Positions 7,222 through 14,982 of a stretch of DNA of 64,000 bases are shown one piece after another (within the stretch, counting starts at the first letter, position 1; every line of letters begins with the position of its first letter). The stretch spans positions 62,001 to 126,000 of the forward strand of contig JAHEMJ010000012.1 in assembly GCA_024643725.1 (NCBI GenBank), written 5' to 3'. Below the pieces are notes generated by a model that worked only from the letters and a program-made list of their open reading frames with translations, ran no database searches and was not told the origin of the DNA. Made by a program: the position numbers and the translations under genes. This stretch comes from Crocinitomicaceae bacterium (lineage in GTDB: Bacteria > Bacteroidota > Bacteroidia > Flavobacteriales_D > Crocinitomicaceae).

Positions 7222-9429
7222 TCAGTTATCAGTTTTTTGTTTAATGGCAAATCGCATTCCTGCATAGACATTCCATCCCATAATTGGACCCCAAACGCGG
7301 TTGGCGTCGAACTGTGATCCAAATGGATTCTGTGCATCGATGATAGGATTTACTTGTTTAAAGTTCGCTAAATTTTCACCGCCTAGGTAAAAATTCCATT
7401 TTTTGTAGATATGCGTGATCTGTGCATTGACCATTGGGTAGACTGGACTTTGTTCATCGTGCTGTTCTATGCCTGATGCCTCAAGGATGACCGGCAATCG
7501 TGAGGAACCGTAAACCGTACACGTTGCATCGAATTCCCAGCGTTTGTTGCGCGTGCGATAGGCCACATTGATGAATCCACGGTTCTTTGGAATCATGACC
7601 TGTTGACGCATGACACCATCGTACATGGCTTTGACATCCAAATGTTTGTACGCTAAACGCACATCGAAATTTTTTCGCAACGCATACGACCATTCCACTT
7701 GAAAACTGTTGGAGTAGGAGGAATGGGCTAAGTTCTGGAAGACAATGGCATCCAAGGCAGCATCTCGGTCGACAATCAACTGATTCTGAAATAGGGTATG
7801 ATAGAAGTCCAAGCTAAGATTCCCCGTTTTTTCAAAAAGAGTAAAATCTTTCACCAAAGAAACGCCTGCATTCCACGAAATCTCTGGCTTGATTTCCGTC
7901 GGTGCGATCCACGTTTTTGAATTCGCCAACAAGGAAACATTGTCGATCATGTAATTCGGTACGCGCCATCCTTTACCTGCTGTAACGCGCAAATCAGCTC
8001 GTTGGGTCAATGCATATTTCGCATGAATCCGTGGGGAGAATTGTCCACCATACGTAAGGTGCTGGTCGTATCGTCCACCGATTACGGCATTCATTCGTGC
8101 TCCGCTATACGTATATTCAGCAAAAATTCCTGGGACAATTTCCGTGCGCACTTGTTGCAATAAATCGGCTTTTTGTTCGATCATCAGTCCGACAAAACTC
8201 GCTCCCACCTTGATCTTGTGGTCGCTTGTTCCGAGAATATCGTCGTAAATCGCATTCACATATGCTCGTTTTTCCTTTCCTTCAAACGTCCGATGGCCAA
8301 ACGCACCATTCATTTCTTGGTACTTCAAGTTGTACACCACACCAAAGGAACGCAGTGGTTTTTTGCTGAAAAATCCTGTCTTCGCATACAGGTCGACGTG
8401 ACGTGCGTTCATATGCACACCATAGCCCACAGGACTATCTCGGAAATACGTATTTTGTCCACCCAATTTTCGGTCTTGATACGCATTCACGCCAAATTGC
8501 GCCTCCATTTTTTTACCTTGAAATTGCCAGCGATTCATCAACGCCAAGTTATCGCCCATCGGAATATCTCGAAATCCATCGCCATTGTGATCAATGTTCC
8601 CTAACATGGAGGAAGCGTGTCCGAGTAGTCCAGTGCTCCATTTTTCATTGAGTTTCTTTCCGGAATTCACATTCAATTCTGACCGTCCAAAGCGGTTTTG
8701 ATAGGCATTCACGTAAAGTGCCTCCATCTCCGAAGGTTTTTTGATTTCCAAGTTCACGAGTCCAGCCATGGATTCATATCCATTCACAACGTTTCCAGTT
8801 CCCTTGGTGATTTGGATGGATTCGATCCACGTTCCCGGAATGGACTGAAGTCCAAAAGAGCTTTCGAGTCCACGCAAATAGGGGATATTTTCCAGCTGTA
8901 TTTGCGTATAGACGCCATCGAGACCCATCATCTGAATTTTCTTTGCGCCAGAAACGGCATCTGTGATGTTCACATCCACCGAAGCATTCGTTTCAAAGGA
9001 CTCCGATAAATTGCAGCACGCGGCTTTTCGCAATTCCCCCGCATTGATTTCCTCCACATGCAGTGTTTTCATTTTAGAAATTTGGTGGGATTTTTGACGC
9101 AATTGATACACAATTTCCTGTTTGGTGGAAATTGGGATCATCAGAATGGTCAAGGAGATGAATCGATCTTCCTTGGTCACGGGAATGGAATCGGAGATAT
9201 ATCCCATTGCGCTAATCACCAACGTGTCTGGTAATTGTTTCGGAAGGACTAATTCGAAGCGTCCTTCTTTATTGGAAAACACTCCTTGATTTGCTCGAAT
9301 CAAGCGAATTTTAGCATTTTCCAGCGGAAAGTTTTTCGTCGAATCTTGGCGTAAAACAATTCCTTTTAATTGAGCATTTGTGGTGGATGCCGTGAAGAAG
9401 AGGAGCATCCCCAAAAGATATAATTTCAT
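7222..9429 (-). CDS. TonB-dependent receptor, probably for a metal or metal complex
   Basis: 735 residues. Seen in order: signal peptide (1-19), a carboxypeptidase-regulatory-like beta-sandwich (about 20-105), a plug domain (about 120-225, including IQMMGLDGVYTQIQLENIP and ITKGTGNVVNGYESMAG), then a beta-barrel ending in an aromatic strand. Such receptors import ligands across the outer membrane using TonB energy. The neighbours, a secreted HMA protein downstream and a Cys-rich HYC_CC_PP-like protein upstream, suggest a metal substrate. An AACCN motif at the plug start (about residue 137) might itself bind metal. No regulator is adjacent. Confidence 0.88.
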   Translation of the reverse strand: MKLYLLGMLLFFTASTTNAQLKGIVLRQDSTKNFPLENAKIRLIRANQGVFSNKEGRFELVLPKQLPDTLVISAMGYISDSIPVTKEDRFISLTILMIPISTKQEIVYQLRQKSHQISKMKTLHVEEINAGELRKAACCNLSESFETNASVDVNITDAVSGAKKIQMMGLDGVYTQIQLENIPYLRGLESSFGLQSIPGTWIESIQITKGTGNVVNGYESMAGLVNLEIKKPSEMEALYVNAYQNRFGRSELNVNSGKKLNEKWSTGLLGHASSMLGNIDHNGDGFRDIPMGDNLALMNRWQFQGKKMEAQFGVNAYQDRKLGGQNTYFRDSPVGYGVHMNARHVDLYAKTGFFSKKPLRSFGVVYNLKYQEMNGAFGHRTFEGKEKRAYVNAIYDDILGTSDHKIKVGASFVGLMIEQKADLLQQVRTEIVPGIFAEYTYSGARMNAVIGGRYDQHLTYGGQFSPRIHAKYALTQRADLRVTAGKGWRVPNYMIDNVSLLANSKTWIAPTEIKPEISWNAGVSLVKDFTLFEKTGNLSLDFYHTLFQNQLIVDRDAALDAIVFQNLAHSSYSNSFQVEWSYALRKNFDVRLAYKHLDVKAMYDGVMRQQVMIPKNRGFINVAYRTRNKRWEFDATCTVYGSSRLPVILEASGIEQHDEQSPVYPMVNAQITHIYKKWNFYLGGENLANFKQVNPIIDAQNPFGSQFDANRVWGPIMGWNVYAGMRFAIKQKTDN

Positions 9430-9500
9430 ATTAACGTTTATTCATGAATACTAATTTCGGCACATGGATTTCCATGCACAAAAGGCATCAATGAACTCGT

Positions 9501-9914
9501 TTATAGGCGAAATACACAGTGTTGAATGAGAATGTCTCGTCCGCTTTCCCTGATCGGCGGTGGATCTTCCCATGTTTGAACGATGGAAAGTTCTTTCGTT
9601 TGGGACTTAGGGAAAGAATATACTGCGGTTTTTACTGGACAAACAAATGCAATTGTTGGAACGGAAAGTGCTTGACTCTGCACGTATTTTTCGTCCAACT
9701 GTACGACTGTTTTTTCATCGTGGCAACAATTTTTCTTCTTTTCCTTCTGGCAACAAGGAGGAAGGTTTGATATTTTCTCTTGACAATGCGACTGTTGATT
9801 GATGAAAAACGATGTAAATACACCATCTTCCTCACAGGCATGTGTAAACACAGGAATACCGATGTTCCCAAAGAACAGCAATAGACTTAAAAACAAGAGG
9901 GTGAGTGTTTTCAC
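9501..9914 (-). CDS. Cys/His-rich HYC_CC_PP-like small secreted or membrane protein
   Basis: 137 residues from a GTG at 9914. The open frame runs further upstream to 10034, but that part is encoded by the repeat array and holds no signal peptide, so I reject it. From the GTG there is a strong hydrophobic signal or anchor (TLLFLSLLLFFGN), then HACEEDG, HCQEK, PPCCQK and NCCHDE, a run of Cys and His fitting metal binding. It resembles the HYC_CC_PP family that I recall next to metal-linked TonB receptors in Bacteroidota. A -7 box (TACCTTTG, 9926 to 9919) lies 4 bp upstream of the GTG, so the mRNA would be almost leaderless. Confidence 0.7.
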   Translation of the reverse strand: MKTLTLLFLSLLLFFGNIGIPVFTHACEEDGVFTSFFINQQSHCQEKISNLPPCCQKEKKKNCCHDEKTVVQLDEKYVQSQALSVPTIAFVCPVKTAVYSFPKSQTKELSIVQTWEDPPPIRESGRDILIQHCVFRL

Positions 9915-9918
9915 GAGA

Positions 9919-9940
9919 CAAAGGTAGGGATAATGTGCTA
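9919..9940 (-). promoter_or_regulatory. Probable -7 box of the metal-related operon, joined to a repeat array
   Basis: On the minus strand the array ends CACATTATCCCTA and continues CCTTTG, giving TACCTTTG at 9926-9919. This is the same junction as at purF (6505-6527) and, with one mismatch in the -7 box, at waaA. No clear -33 TTG is seen 19-21 bp upstream, where the array lies. Confidence 0.5.
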
Positions 9941-9982
9941 ATTTGCTAGTGTGCCAATTTGCTAATGTGCTAATTGGTAGAA

Positions 9983-10010
9983 GTAGGCGCAGGGCATGCC
10001 CTGCGCCTAC
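9983..10010. repeat. 28-bp perfect palindrome, copy 2
   Basis: Identical to 3031-3058 over all 28 bases by eye. It is flanked on the left by a GTGCTAAT array and on the right by the hairpin module. Confidence 0.85.
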
Positions 10011-10025
10011 CATTGTTTTTTTTTT

Positions 10026-10173
10026 AAAATTCAACCCCTACAGGGTTGTGGATTATTGGTGCTTGTTTAATGTATGGAGGTTTGACCCCTTCAGGGTCGG
10101 TAATTCTAGTGATCAGTGTCGATATCTATACGAATGGTTGTTGGGTGTTAAATTTCTGCCATCAACAATAAAC
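10026..10173. repeat. ~148-bp interspersed module, copy 2
   Basis: Hairpins CAACCCCTACAGGGTTG (10032-10048) and GACCCCTTCAGGGTC (10084-10098) start 52 bp apart as in copy 1 (6651-6800). By eye the copies agree at roughly three quarters of positions, with small indels between. Confidence 0.8.
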
Positions 10174-10267
10174 CTTTAGCGCAGCAAGCAAATCATTGGC
10201 ACTCCGCCGCGGCGGAAGCACACTAGCACATTAGCACATTAAATTAGTGCCTAGTGCTCAGTGCCGA

Positions 10268-10984
10268 TTAAACCAACGTAAATAAATCTTTCGTACCTAA
10301 AATGCGTGTCACGGTAAATCCTTCGGCGTAATTTGCGCCAATTGGACGTCCATATTGCATCATACGTCCTTTGATGAATTGGAAAAATTCTTCGCCAGAG
10401 ATCGGTGTGTTTGGCTCTGTGGAAGTTGGATCGTAAAATTGGGAACGGAAGGCTTTGATGACTTCGATTTTCTGTTCCATGTACGGACTCACGTCCATCA
10501 CGATGTCCGGATGTGTGTAATGATCTTGAATGTAATGCAAGACCAAGCGTGGACGATGAGCGGGAAGAGAAATGCCGTCGACCTCTGTTTCAATTTTTCG
10601 GAGTCCAGCAAGAAAACATGCGTCGGACACCAATTTTCCACCACGTCCATGATCGGGATGACGGTCGCTCAAGCAATTTGCCATCACGATTTCCGGTTGA
10701 TGAATACGGATTTGTTCAATGATCTTACGTTTGTTTTCTTCGTTGATTTCGAAAAATCCATCTCCCATGTTTAGGTTCTTACGAACAGCTAATCCCATGA
10801 GCTTGCCAGCAGCTGCGGACTCTGCGTAACGGTCTTCAACCGATCCACGTGTCCCCAATTCTCCCTCCGTCAAATCAACGATTCCGATTTTCTTACCAAG
10901 AGCGGCATAATGCAACAAGGTACCAGAAGCGGATAATTCCACATCGTCAGGGTGAGCGGCAAAGGCTAGGATATCTAATTTCAT
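10268..10984 (-). CDS. bshB1: Bacillithiol biosynthesis deacetylase BshB1
   Basis: 238 residues. It belongs to the LmbE/PIG-L family and removes acetyl from GlcNAc-malate in bacillithiol synthesis. The zinc site is seen as AHPDD (residues 10-14) and HPDHG (about 110-114). TEGELGTRGS near residue 40 and the DVSPYMEQKIEVIKAFRSQF region are typical of the BshB1 subgroup. Full length. It stands alone: gcvP upstream ends in a terminator, and a repeat block follows. No other bsh gene is in the window. Its presence implies bacillithiol as the main low-molecular-weight thiol. Confidence 0.9.
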   Translation of the reverse strand: MKLDILAFAAHPDDVELSASGTLLHYAALGKKIGIVDLTEGELGTRGSVEDRYAESAAAGKLMGLAVRKNLNMGDGFFEINEENKRKIIEQIRIHQPEIVMANCLSDRHPDHGRGGKLVSDACFLAGLRKIETEVDGISLPAHRPRLVLHYIQDHYTHPDIVMDVSPYMEQKIEVIKAFRSQFYDPTSTEPNTPISGEEFFQFIKGRMMQYGRPIGANYAEGFTVTRILGTKDLFTLV

Positions 10985-11023
10985 CTTCGTCAGAATTTAC
11001 GTGCTAAACTACGTTAAAAAAGT

Positions 11024-11055
11024 AAAAAGTCCCTTTGGTTTCAAAGGGACTTTTT
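11024..11055 (-). terminator. Rho-independent terminator of gcvP
   Basis: A perfect 14-bp stem, AAAAAGTCCCTTTG (11024-11037) and its complement (11042-11055), with a 4-nt loop. On the minus strand it is followed by T-rich sequence. It lies seven bases past the gcvP stop and before bshB1. Confidence 0.9.
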
Positions 11056-11061
11056 AGTGAT

Positions 11062-13893
11062 TTATGATTGGTAACTTTCAATACTTGGACAAGAGCAAAT
11101 CAAATTGCGGTCTCCAAAGGCATTGTCAACACGTCGAACAGGTACCCAATATTTCCACTCTTTCAAGTATGCTACTGGATAAGCAGCTTCTTGCGGTGTG
11201 TACGGATAATTCCATTCTTTATTGATGATGCAATCCGCGGTATGTGGTGCGTTTTTCAATAAGTTATTCGCTTTGTCTGCTTTACCGTCCTCAATTTGAC
11301 GAATTTCCTCGCGGATTTTGATCATCGCGGTGATGAAACGATCCAATTCTTCTTTGTCTTCAGATTCTGTTGGCTCAATCATCAAGGTTCCAGCCACTGG
11401 GAAGGAAACCGTTGGAGCATGGAAGTTGAAATCGATCAAACGTTTTGCCATATCAGCTACTTCTACTTCTGCCGTTCGTTTGAAATCTCGGCAATCCAAA
11501 ATCATTTCGTGGGCTACCGTTCCGTTTTTACCCGTATATAGAATGTCGTAGTGACCCTTCAAGGATGCAGCGATGTAGTTCGCGTTTAAAATCGCGATTT
11601 CCGTTGATTCACGCAATCCTTTCGCGCCAAGCATTTTGATGTACGCATAAGAAATCAATAAAATCAAGGCGCTTCCGTAAGGTGCTGCGGATACCGCATG
11701 AATGGCTTTTTCACCACCTGATTTAATGACTGGATTCCCTGGTAGGAATGGCAATAAATGAGCTGCCACACCGATTGGACCCATTCCTGGTCCACCACCA
11801 CCATGAGGAATGGCAAATGTTTTGTGTAAGTTTAAGTGACAAACGTCTGCTCCAATGTTTCCTGGATTGGTTAATCCAACTTGTGCATTCATGTTCGCAC
11901 CATCCATGTATACTTGTCCACCGTTTTCGTGAATGATCGCAGTAATTTCGCGAATTCCTTCCTCGTAAACGCCATGAGTGGATGGGTAGGTCACCATTAA
12001 TCCAGCTAACACATCTTTCAGTTCAATCGCTACGCGGCGAAGTTCATCAATATTGATGTTTCCATTTTCATCACAACCGGTAACGACTACGTCAAATCCA
12101 GCCATAACTGCCGACGCTGGATTCGTACCATGTGCAGAAGAAGGAATGATCATTTTTGTTCGTTGCGTATCGCCATTGGATTCGTGGAATGCTTTAATCA
12201 CCATGAGTCCAGCGTACTCTCCTTGTGCTCCGGAATTCGGTTGCAAAGAGACACCTGCAAAGCCAGTGCTTTCGGATAAATCCAAGGACAATTGTCGGAA
12301 CATTTCATGGTATCCAGCAGCTTGTTCTACTGGTGCGAATGGATGCAAATTCGCAAATTGCGGATTCGTGATCGGCATCAATTCCGTTGCGGCATTCAAT
12401 TTCATGGTACAAGATCCAAGTGGAATCATGCTATGCACCAAAGAAAGGTCTTTGTTTTCCAATCGTTTCAAGTAACGCATCATTTTTGATTCGGAATGAT
12501 GGCTATTGAAAACGGGATGTGTCAACACGTCGTCTGTTCGTTTCAATCCTGCGGAAAGTGCAGAAGCGCCATTTCCTACTGAACTTGCGTCGAAACAAGA
12601 AAGAATTGCTGCTACGTCAGCATCCGTATGCGGTTCTCCAAAACTGATGCTCAATTCTGAGTCAGAAATGTAACGGAAATTTAATTTTTGTGCTTCTGCT
12701 TTGGCGCGAACGCTTTGGCAATCCACACCTTTGATCCAAAGGGTATCGAAATATGAATCTGTTCCTAATGCGATTCCTTTTGCTGCTAATCCAGCTGCTG
12801 TTTTTGTCGCTAATCCGTGAACGTGATTCGCAATGGCACGAATGCCATCTGGACCGTGATATACAGCATACATACTTGCCATTACGGACAATAATGCTTG
12901 CGCTGTACAAATATTAGAAGTGGCTTTGTCGCGTTTGATGTGTTGCTCTCTCGTTTGAAGCGCCATGCGCAAAGCTAAGTTGTCATCTGCGTCTTTTGAA
13001 ACACCAATGATTCTTCCAGGAATGTTACGCTTGTAATCTTCTTTTGCAGCAAAGAATGCTGCGTGAGGACCACCGTATCCCATCGGAACACCAAAACGTT
13101 GGGACGACCCAAGTACCACATCCGCACCCATGCTTCCCGGTGATTTTAATACCACCATGGAGAGAATGTCTGCCGCAACCGCTACTTGAATGCCATGAGC
13201 TTTCAATCGGGAAATAATCGTTGTTAAATCACGCACTTGTCCATGCGCACAAGGATTTTGAATGAATGCACCAAAATAAGCGTCTGATCCTTCAAATTGG
13301 TCGATGTTTCCAATTTCTAATTCAATGCCTAAATTAATGGCACGTCCTAACATCACGTCAATGCTCTGTGGTAAGGCATCTTCAGCGACAAAGAATTTAT
13401 TTTTTCCAGCTTGAACTTCTGCTCGTGAACGTGAATTATAAAACATGATCATCGCTTCGGAAGCAGCCGTTCCTTCATCCAATAAAGACGCATTGGCGAT
13501 TTCCATTCCGGTTAAATCCAAAATCATTGTTTGGAAATTTAACAATGCTTCCAATCTTCCTTGTGAAATCTCCGCTTGGTAAGGCGTGTATGCCGTGTAC
13601 CATCCTGGATTCTCTAAAACGTTTCTAAGAATCACACTTGGAACGATTGTCTCGTGATACCCCAATCCAATAAACGACTTAAACACTTGGTTTTTTCCTG
13701 CCAATTCAGCAATGTGTTCCAAGTATTCCTGTTCCGTCATTGCATCTGCAATGTTTAACTCACCGTTCAAACGAATTTGAGCTGGAATAGTGCGGTCGAT
13801 TAAGGCTGAAATAGAGTCGATGCCGATTGTTGCCAACATGGCTTTTTTCTCTGCTTCACTCGGTCCGATGTGTCTTCTAGAAAATGGTGTCAT
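11062..13893 (-). CDS. gcvP: Glycine dehydrogenase (decarboxylating), P-protein of the glycine cleavage system
   Basis: 943 residues from the ATG at 13893. A TTG 24 bp further upstream overlaps the promoter -7 box, so it is not the start. P-protein is PLP-dependent, decarboxylates glycine and passes aminomethyl to the H-protein lipoamide. RRHIGPSE at the N-terminus is the family start. The PLP-binding Lys is in NLHKTFAIPHGGGG (about residue 690). PLGSCTMKLN (about 490) is also conserved. Both halves are fused in one chain, as in E. coli and mitochondria. gcvT and gcvH are not nearby, as is common in Bacteroidota. Confidence 0.95.
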   Translation of the reverse strand: MTPFSRRHIGPSEAEKKAMLATIGIDSISALIDRTIPAQIRLNGELNIADAMTEQEYLEHIAELAGKNQVFKSFIGLGYHETIVPSVILRNVLENPGWYTAYTPYQAEISQGRLEALLNFQTMILDLTGMEIANASLLDEGTAASEAMIMFYNSRSRAEVQAGKNKFFVAEDALPQSIDVMLGRAINLGIELEIGNIDQFEGSDAYFGAFIQNPCAHGQVRDLTTIISRLKAHGIQVAVAADILSMVVLKSPGSMGADVVLGSSQRFGVPMGYGGPHAAFFAAKEDYKRNIPGRIIGVSKDADDNLALRMALQTREQHIKRDKATSNICTAQALLSVMASMYAVYHGPDGIRAIANHVHGLATKTAAGLAAKGIALGTDSYFDTLWIKGVDCQSVRAKAEAQKLNFRYISDSELSISFGEPHTDADVAAILSCFDASSVGNGASALSAGLKRTDDVLTHPVFNSHHSESKMMRYLKRLENKDLSLVHSMIPLGSCTMKLNAATELMPITNPQFANLHPFAPVEQAAGYHEMFRQLSLDLSESTGFAGVSLQPNSGAQGEYAGLMVIKAFHESNGDTQRTKMIIPSSAHGTNPASAVMAGFDVVVTGCDENGNINIDELRRVAIELKDVLAGLMVTYPSTHGVYEEGIREITAIIHENGGQVYMDGANMNAQVGLTNPGNIGADVCHLNLHKTFAIPHGGGGPGMGPIGVAAHLLPFLPGNPVIKSGGEKAIHAVSAAPYGSALILLISYAYIKMLGAKGLRESTEIAILNANYIAASLKGHYDILYTGKNGTVAHEMILDCRDFKRTAEVEVADMAKRLIDFNFHAPTVSFPVAGTLMIEPTESEDKEELDRFITAMIKIREEIRQIEDGKADKANNLLKNAPHTADCIINKEWNYPYTPQEAAYPVAYLKEWKYWVPVRRVDNAFGDRNLICSCPSIESYQS

Positions 13894-13914
13894 GAATGTT
13901 CTTTTTTGAGTGCA

Positions 13915-13945
13915 CAAATATACAAAGCAAAAAAAGAAACATCAA
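13915..13945 (-). promoter_or_regulatory. gcvP promoter, Bacteroidota type
   Basis: On the minus strand TTG (13945-13943), a 20-bp spacer, then TATATTTG (13922-13915), a full match to the TTG-N~20-TAnnTTTG pattern. Transcription would begin about 10-15 bp before the ATG at 13893, which settles the gcvP start. Confidence 0.7.
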
Positions 13946-13982
13946 TGAAAACAGAGCGTAAGTTTTGAACCGAAATATGGAC

Positions 13983-14960
13983 TTATGAACGCTTTTGGCT
14001 CAAATAAACACGAGCCCTCAATTTGGCATTCGATTGAATGTCTTTCCAAAACAAATTCACATCGCCCGTGTGCAATGTTTTCATGGTCCATGAAACAAGT
14101 CCAAGGTAGGAGCAAGGACGTGAAATCCAAATGGCACCATCGATGACGTTCGTTTCAAAGCAATGGCAAAAAGTCTGGTCATTGGAATACAAAAATCCTT
14201 GATGCTGCTCCTTTGTCGCGCTTCCTTCGGAATACCACGTTACTGGATTTACGACCGCTTTTCCTTTATACCATCGGCGAAAAACATCTTCATCGATGGT
14301 CTTCTTAAACGTATTCCAAGTGACGAATCCACCCGTTTGTGTCGGATTGTTCATCAATGGAATGGTGGAAAATTCGGTTTTATCCATACCAATCCCCGGA
14401 ATATACGCTGCTACTAATTGACTTTGCAATGGTTTATTGTCGAAAAAATCACGCAAAATCATGCGCAAATGTGTGCTGCCCTGACTGTGTCCAGCAAGAA
14501 TAATGGGACGTCCATGATTATAATGATCCAAGTAGTATTGAAAAGCATTTTTCACATCTTCATAGGCAAAAAGCAAGGCGTCGCGTCCGCCTTCTTCCAA
14601 CGTGTAATACGAACGAATGTGCGCTTGACGGTAAAAAGGAACATACATTCGTCCGGCATCTGCCCAAGCGCTCGCTTGGTATTTTACAGCGGATTCGATG
14701 ACTTTTTTTTGTTGTTCCCGATCTGCTAAATCAACGTTCCAACGTTCGTCTTTTTTGTCCAATAGTAAGGTTGGATAAACGTAAAAGACATCGACATCTG
14801 CCCACAAGGTGGTGTCGCTTACTTTCGATTGTAATCCACTTGGATATGCTCCCGGTAAAACGGCCCAATTTTGGGTAAGCGAATAATCTACAGTCTGTGA
14901 AAAACAATGACTTGTTAATATGTTCAAGAGGAAAAAGAAGCTGAACCTGAATTTCTCCAT
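13983..14960 (-). CDS. DUF3089 alpha/beta-hydrolase-like secreted protein
   Basis: 325 residues with a signal peptide (1-21, ending CFSQ). The DUF3089 pattern is clear: ADVDVFYVYPT near residue 52, YVPFYRQAHIRSY near 105, and the nucleophile elbow GHSQGS near 157. This family is lipase-like and probably hydrolyses esters in the periplasm or outside the cell; substrates are unknown. It is divergent from the DUF3078 gene, with only 22 bp between starts, so their promoters must overlap the neighbouring coding regions. Confidence 0.85.
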   Translation of the reverse strand: MEKFRFSFFFLLNILTSHCFSQTVDYSLTQNWAVLPGAYPSGLQSKVSDTTLWADVDVFYVYPTLLLDKKDERWNVDLADREQQKKVIESAVKYQASAWADAGRMYVPFYRQAHIRSYYTLEEGGRDALLFAYEDVKNAFQYYLDHYNHGRPIILAGHSQGSTHLRMILRDFFDNKPLQSQLVAAYIPGIGMDKTEFSTIPLMNNPTQTGGFVTWNTFKKTIDEDVFRRWYKGKAVVNPVTWYSEGSATKEQHQGFLYSNDQTFCHCFETNVIDGAIWISRPCSYLGLVSWTMKTLHTGDVNLFWKDIQSNAKLRARVYLSQKRS

Positions 14961-14982
14961 TAATTTTGTGCTTGATTAAATA

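Larger units (their letters stand above)
9927..10267. repeat. Composite intergenic repeat block D
   Basis: Forward array (9930-9976), the second copy of the 28-bp palindrome (9983-10010), the second copy of the ~148-bp hairpin module (10026-10173), a CCGCCGCGGCGG palindrome (10204-10215), an array of opposite orientation (10216-10240), then an ATTAGTGCCTAGTG run (10242-10262) that reaches the bshB1 stop. The order matches block C. No gene is credible here. Confidence 0.85.

Noticed and set aside
9915-10034. N-terminal extension of the HYC_CC_PP-like protein (ATG-like start at 10034)
   Set aside because: The extension is encoded by the palindrome and the repeat array; a signal peptide begins only at the GTG at 9914, and the -7 box lies inside the extension.
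2766-10240. Periodic arrays as possible CRISPR repeats
   Set aside because: The period is 8 bp with no spacers and no cas genes in the window.
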